DNA of 64,000 bases from Adenophora triphylla var. japonica (taxonomy: Eukaryota > Streptophyta > Magnoliopsida > Asterales > Campanulaceae): assembly GCA_022495995.1 (NCBI GenBank), contig JAFEMH010002589.1, positions 264,603 through 328,602 on the forward strand, written 5' to 3'. Positions 55,797 to 64,000 of the stretch are shown one piece after another. The position numbers were made by a program, and so were the translations under genes. Within the stretch, counting starts at the first letter, position 1. The number at the start of each line of letters is the position of its first letter. The notes below the pieces were generated by a model. That model searched no databases and was not told the DNA's origin. It saw only the letters and a program-made list of their open reading frames with translations.

Positions 55797-56995
55797 GTGA
55801 GGGGTCAAAACCAAGAGCATCATGGCCCTAAAACGCCTTGCCTCTCACTTCGTCATCCTCGGGACATGCTATACAAGAAACGCTACCACGGGCCACTCCT
55901 ACGCTGCATCAACCAAGAAGAAGCAAACAAGTTCATGAACGAAGTCCACAATGGGGCTTGCGGTCCCCACATGAACGCCGAGCCCCGATGCAAATCATTC
56001 TCGTGGATGGGCTACTACTGATCTCCACGGAGGCGGTGCATCCACTTTGTCCGAAGCCGCGACAAGTGCCAACGGTTCTCCAACCTCAATCATCTACCAC
56101 CCCACGATCTCTACCGCATGACTACACCTTGGCCCTTTGCCACTTGGGAATTGACGTCATCGGGAAAATCGCTCCGCCAAAGAATCTGGTCACGAGTTCA
56201 TCTTAGTAGCCATCGACTACTTCACCAAACGGGTCGAAGCCAAGTCCTACAAGGTACTTCACCTCCAAGAAGGTCGCACATTTCCTCAAAGAAAACATCA
56301 TATGCCGATACGGCATCCCAAATGGGGTCATATCGTACAACGGCTCACACTTCGAAGGGAATTTGACGGAGCTAGCCGGCCGAATTCAAGATCACACGCC
56401 ACAAATCTTCTCCCTACCGGCCACAAACAAACGGCGCCGTGGAAGCGACAAACAAAACCCTCGAACGGATCATCCGAAAATGACCACCCGAGGACGAGAT
56501 TGGCCCGAGAAGCCGCACCTTGCACTTTGGGGCTACCACACATCAGTCGAATGCCCACGGGAGAAACCCCATTTGCCCCGACGTACGGGATGGAAGCAAG
56601 CCCTTCCCATCGAGCTAGAAATTCCCTCACCCGAGTGCTTTGCTGGAAAATGACATCAACGAAGTCGAATGGCTCCGAAGCCGACATGACGAATTGGCTC
56701 TGTTAGACGAGCGACGACTAAAGGCCATGGAACACGTCCCGAGCCTATCAAAGCTGGGATGGCTAGAGCTTTCGACAAGAAAGTCAAATCCCGAGGCATC
56801 GTGGAAGGTGACCTCGTACTCAAAGAAAAGCCTCCCACTCGAACCAACCCACTGGGAAAATGGGAACCCACATGGATCGGCCCTTTCGTGGTTCAAAAGA
56901 TCTTCTCCGGAGGCGCCATGAAGCTGACAGACCTAGACGGCAATCCCTTCATGAATCCGGTCAACGGAAGCAAACTTCGCAGATACTTCGCCTGA
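55797..56995 (+). pseudogene. Integrase of element E
   Basis: The finger region DMLYKKRYHGPLLRCINQEE and EVHNGACGPHMN ends in RDKCQRF, with the third zinc ligand Cys changed to Arg. The core shows WGIDVIGKI-like and AIDYFTKRVEAKSYK segments. The second catalytic aspartate (SDNG) is SYNG at about 56333. NGAVEATNKTLERI follows in another frame. The C-terminal part is clean: ARAFDKKVKSRGIVEGDLVL to GSKLRRYFA. There are about six frame changes. It would join element DNA to the genome, but this copy is inactive. Confidence 0.88.
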
Positions 56996-57801
56996 AGAAG
57001 AACAACTGTGCATCTCTTGGCACTCCATGTAGTGTCGAACTACGCAGACCTGAGCCCTCTAGTCCGGGGAACGTAGGCAACCTTAATTGGTCCGGTCTAA
57101 AAATACACAAAAAGTCAAAAGTTTGAATGTCAATCAAGACCTCCATCAAGCTCCGCACTTTTCAAGAACACGCCCCGCCAGCCACCTTGACCAAGTCAAA
57201 CGACGGCGGCAACATCAAAGGACATCCGAGGGTCACTCAAGGCATCAAACGACCGACTTCGTGATCGTTCCAAGCCGGGGCTTGTCTTCGCCCTCACGCG
57301 CTTCAAAAAAAAAAAAAAAAAAAAAAGAGAGCTCGAGCAAGGGCTCACAAAAAGAGAGCTCGAGCAAGGGCTCACAAAAAACAATAAATAAAAGAAGCTC
57401 AAGTAGAAGCTGCAAAATTGAGGTCAAGAGCCCGACGCCAACAAGCGGCAAGGAAGCTACAAAAAAAGACCGTCGAACGACTTGTCGTGGGAGCATTCAA
57501 CCTCTCGGCCAAGCACAAAGCCTCAGCAAAGGAGATTGCCGTCAGTGGCCTGGGACCGTTTTTGGGCCCGCGAATGCAACGTAAAAGTCCAAAGATGGAC
57601 GCCGACAAAGCGCACAACGAAGCAAGGGTAAACAAAAGATCTTGCGTCTCGATAAAGCTTTAAAAGTAAATCACAAATCACTAACGGTTACAACATTTCT
57701 TGATGAGTTCAAGCACGGTCTACTCTCAAGTTCACAACATGCTAAAAGACAAATTTTAATACATTTAACTAATAATGTGTTTGCGATGCAATGAATGGAT
57801 A
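56996..57801 (+). other. Region between integrase and the antisense gene of element E
   Basis: No gene. A run of 22 A (57305-57326) is followed by a doubled GAGAGCTCGAGCAAGGGCTC (57328-57382). Confidence 0.6.
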
Positions 57802-60800
57802 CTAGAGGTCATTCCGCGCCATCTGCGCTTGTCCTCGCCATTCTTTCCTTTCTTCCTCGTCCCCGGCGAGTCTTCTTTCGCTCCACGTGAACCAACTCTG
57901 CGTCTCTCGGCCCGAGATCCGGGGTCCTCCCCGTAGAGTCAAATAATCCGGTAGCTCTCGGGGCTTCATTCGCCCGTGCTTCGGCTCGATCTCCTCCCTC
58001 GCGAGTCCGTAAAAGAGGACCTCTCCCGTCGGTCGGTCAACTCTAGTCTCGTAGTCAAACAAAGCGTCTCCCGTCACATCCAAAGGGTCGACCACTGTGC
58101 TTCGGAACTCCTAAGGCAATAGCTACTACGGCAACCGGGTCCTGCACTGATGCACGCCGCTTTCCAAGACCACTCACTGGGATCGCCCAACATGCCGCTC
58201 ATACTGTGCCGATACCGAGCCGTCAATACAACGCTCCCGACGTCTAAGGAGTACCACAGAGGGAAAGCGGAATACTTCCCTACCTCGTAAAATACAAGAA
58301 GGTACTGAAGCCGCCATACAAAAGAGGAACTACCTCCCGCAGCAGCAAGGTCATCCCACCAACAAAGGCTCCTCGCTTCATCCCAAACCGCCGGAAACAA
58401 GCGACGGAATATAGAAGGAGGACCAAGACAAACCTCGGAACTCGACAACGTAGGACCCTTCCCGCAAGATCCTCCTGGTCTCAATCCTCCAAAGGCGAAC
58501 CCACCAATGATCTCGATGCGTACTAAGCCGTGCCATCCATCTCTCCTGCAAAGTGATCGATCCATATCCAACGCAAGAGGTCGCCGAGCAAATGACCACG
58601 GGCTAAATGACGTCGTGAGCCCGGCATGGCTCGAAGTCTCTCTCGCAGCCACAAGGTGAGCAAAGCGGCTTCCTCTCATAAAACGATCCTACGCGACGGC
58701 CGACGGCCGATACCATGAAGAGTCTCCCCAAAGACTAACGGAACCCATTTCCTCAAAGAATACAAGACAAAGTGCTTCACCGTCCTCAAGAAACCTTGCT
58801 CCAAACCGCCCAAACACTGCCAAAGCCATTCCCCAAGAACAAACACTACCCACAAACACACTCTCACCACGTGGCATGTACAAAATAAAAAATAATAATA
58901 GCAACAATTTCTAGGACAAATCCTAGAATCACAAAAATGACATTACATCTTAAAATAAAATACCGTTGCCATGCAAATACATGTGTTTTTATTACAAAAT
59001 TTCTATAAATGTCTGTTGCTAAACAAAAAAAGGGGGATATGAAAAGAGGAAAGCAAATGAATACTAATCGTACTCCTCAACATCATCATCTCGCCAAGGT
59101 CCTCCAAGAGAAGTCGGGCATCCCAATAACTCGCCCGTCACATCTCGCTGCCGTAATACCGAGCACCCGTCTGGAGGCTCCCACGAAAAGTACTCAAGGA
59201 TCAAATCCGGCGAAAGGATCAAAGAAAGAAGGCTCGAGGAACCTCACCTCAGGCGCCGTGCGAGGCATGAGCCGATAAAAGGGCCGCTCCTCGAAGGCCC
59301 CGCAGCCTCCCGAAGACGCCCCGCATCCATGCTATGCCGCCCTCAAAGGTCCTCTCCGCTGCGGCTCCGGCCTCGGCTCTAGGCGAGGAACGTCTGCGCA
59401 GTGCCTCGAAGGCATAGGCTCGTACGCTGGGCACACGACGCGAAGACCGGCAGACATCTTCGACGCCATCTTCTTAGCAAAGGAACGCATCGCCACGTAA
59501 CGGCGAGTCAAGATATCATAGGCTCTCCTGACCTCGCACCAACAAGCGCCTAAGGAAACGCCAAGAATACGCTTATACTCAACAACAAAAAGAGAAAAAT
59601 ACGTAAAAGATGCCAAGATGGAAAAGAGTCAAGACACTCACCGATCTATCTGGTCCACTCGTATGCAAGCAGAGCTCGCTCCGAACCGGGTACAGCACAC
59701 CCTCCTCTCGATCCGTCCTCGCGACGTACGTGAAATCCGGTCCCGCATCGGAACCTCTGGGAGCCCCGGGCGCCTCTCTCTCCCGCGCGCACTCGCGGCG
59801 CCCCTCGCCTTCCTCCTCACGAAGGCCCCGTACTCCTCTCCATACAAGATGAACTCCTCGTCACCCACACCGCCAAGGTCCCTCTCAAAGTCAAGCACAT
59901 CCATGTCCCGGGAATCAAGCATCCCAAAGGGAGGGTCCCTGAGCCACTTCGGAAGCACACCAGGCCACGCCGCCGAAGACCCGCCCTCCCAAATACATAA
60001 CATCGCAGTCAAGCTCCCGCAAGATCTTCCGCCGCGTCGTCACCTCTGAGCCCTCAAACTCATCTCCCTCATACCGAGTCCACGGGAACAAGACAAACCC
60101 TCACGGCTATCTCTCTCCGTGACGCTCCCGCACATCCCCGTAGGCGATGGTGAGCTTCCCTGCCGTCCTCCTCTTCCTCGCCGTACGAGCCCTATCCCAA
60201 AGATAAAGCAGTGGTACGCAAAGAATGTTCTGTGATCCCTATCCCACGGGAAGCACTGAAAACCTCATAAAACCACACTGCGTGACAAAAACAGAGAAGG
60301 CTCAAGCAGTAAAAGAAAACGGAGAAACGACAAGTTGCTAAATCAAAAACAAAGCAATAAACTCATACCTCCGCAGCAAAGTCAAAACAGCCAACGAATC
60401 GGCTGGGCTACAATTCCCCGCTAAACCGGTCCAAGGAAAAGTAGAGCTCAAATAAGCCCGCTCGCCCCAAGCAATGTCGCACTTATCCATTGTCAATCAA
60501 GCTCTCCAACAGAAAGCAAAGGAGCCGCGGTCGCGTGGTTCGAGAACAAAGTCTCGACAACAGGCATACCACAAAAAGGAGCGCGCTAACCGCTCCGCCG
60601 TCACTCGGCCGGTACCTGGATGTAGGCCCCACACTGGCCGTAATCTTCAGCTCCACATCACTATACAACATGCCTGCAGGCCCTCGCGAGGACGAGGCTC
60701 AAAACCCAACAAATTTCAAGACCACATCTGAGATCATATCCTCCACCGCACCGGCCCTCCTTTCAAGGAAAGCCCGGCGATCGCAAAGAAAGTCGGTAGG

Positions 60801-61983
60801 CGCCACCGTCACCTCTCCCTGCCTCGATGGAAGGTGTGGGTGGTATCCCACCGCACTCGTAAAGGCCAAGGAAGACGCTCTTGTTCTTCCTCGTGTCGAA
60901 ACCCCACCAGTGTTCTCAACGAACACACCTGTGCCGTAAGCATAAACCACTCTCCGGGACTCGGCCTACCGTCCACGGAAATATCGTGCATCCGTCGCCA
61001 TAGCCAACAAATGCCTCGAGCGACCCCGAAGTCTTCATCCTCTCGCCTTCCCGCCATAAGCCCCGCATCCCGCAGTAAACACAAAGAAAGGTACGTCAAT
61101 CACAAAGATTTTAATATAAAAACAAAGGCACATATAACCCGTCACAAAACACGGCACACAATGCACATATTTTCCACATATAATGCACATATAATGCACA
61201 TAATTTTCTACATATATCATGCATATAATTTTTCTCATGCAAAATTTCGTCACAAAAACACTAAGACACACTGCATACACATTTTCTCAAAAGAAAAAGG
61301 GGGATTAAACCCTACCCGACACATTTTCAAAAGAAAATCCGTCCCAACACAAAGACATATTGCACATATTTTCCCCACGTAGTCCGTCACCCAAAACACG
61401 GCACGACACATATGCATAACACAAAAAAATCCGTCCCTACACGGCACACACTTTCACATATAACCCGTCACAAAACACTAAGCACGTGTCACATTTTTTT
61501 CACAAAATTTATCACTACACGATAATTTTTCTCACAATGTACATACATAAATAGCATACGTGTACAAAACACCAAAGCATGCATTTCATTAGAGAGGCAC
61601 TTTATTTTCACAAATAAAAGCTAATCTACACATTTCTCGCACAAAATACACACATACCCACAATTTTTACATGTCCATTTTCAACAATTCATCAAGAATT
61701 TCACAAAAGGCATAAAATAATAAACAAAAAAATTCAAAAATGCGAAAACTAAAAGCCTAGTTCTAGCATTCAAAAATTCGAAAGCAGGAATCAAAACGAA
61801 CAGATTTCTTACCTCCCGACGTTCATGGAGTCGACGATTGTGCACCTCCGGATTCGGATACAAAACATCCTGGTTCTTCGAAGATGGAACGAACGAAATC
61901 CAATTCCTTTGAAGCTCCATCCGTTGCTCGACCACTTCTTGATCAAGGCGTTGACGACGACTCCTTCGAGATCCCTCCGCCAT
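57802..61983 (-). pseudogene. Antisense plant mobile domain (PMD) gene of element E, decayed
   Basis: Minus strand from the ATG at 61983 (MAEGSRRSRRQRLDQEVVEQ). Exon 1 probably ends at CGGGAG|GTAAGAAAT (61812). The PMD core lies at about 60866-60735: RWDTTHTFH, then after a frame change LPSRQGEVTVAPTDFL, and after another AIAGLSLKGGPVRW. The pattern THTFHLP..GE..V...D....GL...G.P is diagnostic of the plant mobile domain, found in MAIN/MAIL-type proteins and in transposons. Further minus-strand pieces (58680-57802, for example EVGKYSAFPLWYSLDV and ETRVDRPTGEVLFYGLAREE) fit a continuing gene but are not recognised. Many frameshifts. Its position matches the antisense genes of F and G. Confidence 0.72.
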
Positions 61984-62090
61984 TCAAGCAATTCAAGCTA
62001 AGAAAATGGAAGATTTTGGACAAAATGGAGTTTTCTCTCTTTCTCTCTCGTCGGTTCACGACCGGAAATGGGAAATGAAGAGGAGAGCTT

Positions 62091-62178
62091 GCTATTTAAA
62101 CCCGGCCAAAACCTGGGAATCGTAAACCAAAGTGGTCCGTATCGCACCTCTTTGCAACTGTGTTGGTCCGTACGGACC
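62091..62178 (-). promoter_or_regulatory. Candidate antisense promoter of element E
   Basis: On the minus strand a perfect GGTCCGTACGGACC (62165-62178) and a degenerate copy (GGTGCGATACGGACC, 62134-62148) are followed by CCGGGTTTAAATAGCAAGC (62087-62105), a TATA-like box, and by the ATG of the PMD gene at 61983. The arrangement copies that of the sense LTR promoter. Confidence 0.6.
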
Positions 62179-62279
62179 TCTTTGCAAGTGGTGGCCAAAT
62201 TACTTTCCCCGCCTTATAATCTTTGCCCCCGGCCGTCCTAAGGCCTTTTCCAAAGAACTAAGTGCGTAATGGTCCCTAA

Positions 62280-62760
62280 CCCTTCAATTCAATCCACCTG
62301 GCCAAGCGTAAGACCGGTCTCGCCACTTCAACGGCAATTCAACCACCGGCCGCAACGTAAGACCGGGCATCCTCGCCACTTCAACGGCAATTCAACCACC
62401 GCCGGCGTAAGACCTGGCTCGCCACTCCAACGGCAATTCAATTTCGCCACTTCAACGGCACTCCAACCACCGCCGTCAAGCGTAAGACCGGACTCGCCAC
62501 CTCAACGGCAATTCAACCACCGGCCGCTGTAAGACCTGACCTCGCCACTCTAACGGCAATTCAACCACCGGCCATCAACGTAGCACCGGTCCCCGCCACT
62601 CCAACGGCACCAACCACCGCCATCAACGTAAGACCGGTCCCGCCTACCTAACGGCAATTCAACCACCGGCCATCAACGTAAGACCGGTCCTCGCCACTCC
62701 AACGGCACCAATTCAACCACCGCCCGCTCAACGGCAATTCAAGAAGGAGCCAACACCTCC
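62280..62760. repeat. Minisatellite in 3' DNA of element E, about 50-bp unit
   Basis: About nine units of CGTAAGACCGG, TCTCGCCACTYCAACGGCAA, TTCAACCACCGGCCATCAA with many small differences. A shifted form (CGGCAATTCAAGAAGGAGCC, about 85 bp apart) continues to 62870. Confidence 0.9.
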
Positions 62761-62870
62761 CAAAGACGTAATCCCAAGGCACGAGACGCTCCAAAACGCC
62801 CGACGGCAATTCAAGAAGGAGCCAACACTCTCCCAAAGACGAATATCAAGGCACAAGACGCCTCCAAACG

Positions 62871-63399
62871 CTCAACGACAACTCAACCACCCTGAGGTCC
62901 GAAGTCATCTTCCCAACAGTGGCAAGTGGCCCTTGGCTACAAGGTCATGCATCCCCAAAGAATAAGTCAAGCACCGGCAGCCGATGTAGAAGCTCCGAAC
63001 TTCGCCCACTTCAATCTGGGCAGCTGGCAAGCAGCCGATAAGTCTTAATCTCGCCTACTCACCTCAAAGGCAGCACGCCATCAAAGTAAGTTTCCCCGGA
63101 GCTCCTTCCCCCAACGAGTCGAAAGCGAAGTCATACAGATCGCATATCCTCAAAGACACTGCCATCATCTCTTGCCCACTCAACGGCAAAACAAGCACAA
63201 GAAGTGAGCCAACACTCTCCGAGTACAAGTCCTAAGGCACGAAGCGCTCCAAAACGCGCCAAAATGGCGAAGCAATCACCGACCGTCATCTCGGCTTGCC
63301 CACTTTTCAACTCGGCATAAGCAAGCACCCATAGTCATCGTAAGTCCAACCTTTCTACTCAACATGCAAAACACAAAGGCATCTACGCTCCTCGAAGCT
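62871..63399. other. 3' DNA of element E, no gene seen
   Basis: Diverged copies of the phrases AAGGCACGAAGCGCTCCAAA and GAGCCAACACTCTCC. No coding frame supported. Confidence 0.5.
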
Positions 63400-64000
63400 A
63401 CAAGTGCCACACTCTACCACAAATGCGGCGTAGAAGACGATTCAAAGTCCTCGCGCATTACATATCAAACCGCAAGGGCTAGAAGACGTATTCAAAGTCC
63501 TCAGCAGCATTACATCAACTACGGCTAGAAGCACTATCTCAAAGTCCTCGCGCATTACATCAACCGCCGCCGAAGATCGATTCAAAGTCTCTCTGGCAAA
63601 TAAGGGTGGCACAAACCGGCCGCATGACGATTTATCAAAGTCCCAATCGCTATGTACCCAACCGCCGCTGGGATGACGCATTCATTTTGAAGTCCCTTCC
63701 ACCAGGTGGCACCAACCGCCGCCGATGACGATTCTAAAGTCCTCCATTGCGCTGCTGGTACCAACCGCCGCCAGATGACCGATCTCAAAGTTCCTCTAGC
63801 TGTGGCACCAACCGCCGCCGTAAGGACGATTCAAAGTCCTCCGGGGCCGTGGCACCAACCGGGCCGCCAGATGATCATCTTATTCAAAGTCTCCTGCTGT
63901 ACTCACCCGGGCCGCCAGATGACGACTAAAGTCTCTCCAACAGGTAATTAACCGCCGCGATGATCTATTCAAAGCTCCTCTGGGCCGCTGCACCAACCGC
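63400..64000. repeat. Second minisatellite in 3' DNA of element E, about 48-bp unit
   Basis: Units such as ACCAACCGCCGCCAGATGAC, GATTCAAAGTCCTC repeat from about 63430 to the end of the window. They become more regular to the right and may continue beyond it. Confidence 0.88.

Larger units (their letters stand above)
49219..64000 (+). mobile_element. Ty3/Gypsy element E, Tat lineage, non-autonomous (runs off window end)
   Basis: A plus-strand element: 5' LTR 49219-50705, tRNA-Arg-type primer site, long leader, gag, protease and integrase remnants without RT, an antisense plant-mobile-domain gene (61983 to 57802), and minisatellite-rich 3' DNA. The 3' LTR must lie beyond 64000, so the element is over 14.8 kb. 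It is inserted in the CACTA transposase. Coding regions are heavily frameshifted. Confidence 0.85.

Noticed and set aside
57305..57326. Poly-A tail of a processed gene copy or LINE
   Set aside because: No gene or LINE coding ends there, and there is no target duplication. It lies in the spacer of element E.

Overview
This window is nuclear DNA from a flowering plant with a repeat-rich genome, most likely a eudicot. The evidence is plant Ty1/Copia and Ty3/Gypsy (Tat-lineage) LTR retrotransposons, Stowaway-type MITEs, an En/Spm (CACTA) transposon, TTTAGGG-type telomere-like repeats, and one intact, intron-containing gene of the cinnamyl alcohol dehydrogenase (CAD) family. I saw no tRNA or rRNA gene and no bacterial or organellar segment. 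The species cannot be read from the sequence.

Layout. 1-6.7 kb: Copia element A (minus) has inserted into the reverse transcriptase of Copia element B (minus). 6.7-11.1 kb: AT-rich DNA with a TIR element carrying a cellulose synthase fragment, three Stowaway-like MITEs and simple repeats. 11.2-13.7 kb: the six-exon CAD-like gene, the only host gene that looks functional. 14.2-15.3 kb: a PIF/Harbinger-like element filled with a G-rich minisatellite. 15.4-17.9 kb: a deleted Copia element C. 18.4-18.9 kb: a two-unit VNTR. 20.6-22.3 kb: the LTR of Tat-like element I, which interrupts the antisense gene of Tat-like element G (22.3-24.8 kb). 26.2-27.6 kb: the 3' end of a further Gypsy element H. 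27.6-40.05 kb: a complete 12.4-kb Tat-lineage element F with near-identical LTRs and an ATTTT target duplication. 40.2-45.2 kb: Copia element D, whose 5' LTR is broken by a CACTA transposon (45.2-49.2 kb). That transposon holds an inverted duplication of a captured DnaJ gene, a telomere-like array and a decayed TNP2 transposase. 49.2-64 kb: Tat-lineage element E, inserted in the CACTA transposase and running out of the window. It has gag, protease and integrase remnants, no reverse transcriptase, an antisense plant-mobile-domain gene and minisatellite-rich 3' DNA.

Three themes stand out. First, five LTR families (A, B, D, E, I), and element C less clearly, carry a private, CpG-rich, near-palindromic 10-16-bp motif, repeated several times and placed next to the TATA box. 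The motif differs in every family while the position is shared. In E the same motif also sits upstream of an antisense TATA box that could drive the antisense gene. Second, the three Tat-lineage elements F, G and E carry a gene on the opposite strand between pol and the 3' LTR. In F and G it is of the 'putative gypsy type transposon' (Transposase_28-like) family and in E it is a plant mobile domain protein, so the slot appears to be interchangeable. Third, transposons here have captured host genes (CesA and DnaJ). The DnaJ copy is arranged as a hairpin with arms of about 270 bp that could give rise to small RNAs against a host chaperone gene.

Nearly all transposon coding regions are broken. 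All coordinates and readings are by eye. Family names come from recognisable motifs, not from a database search.
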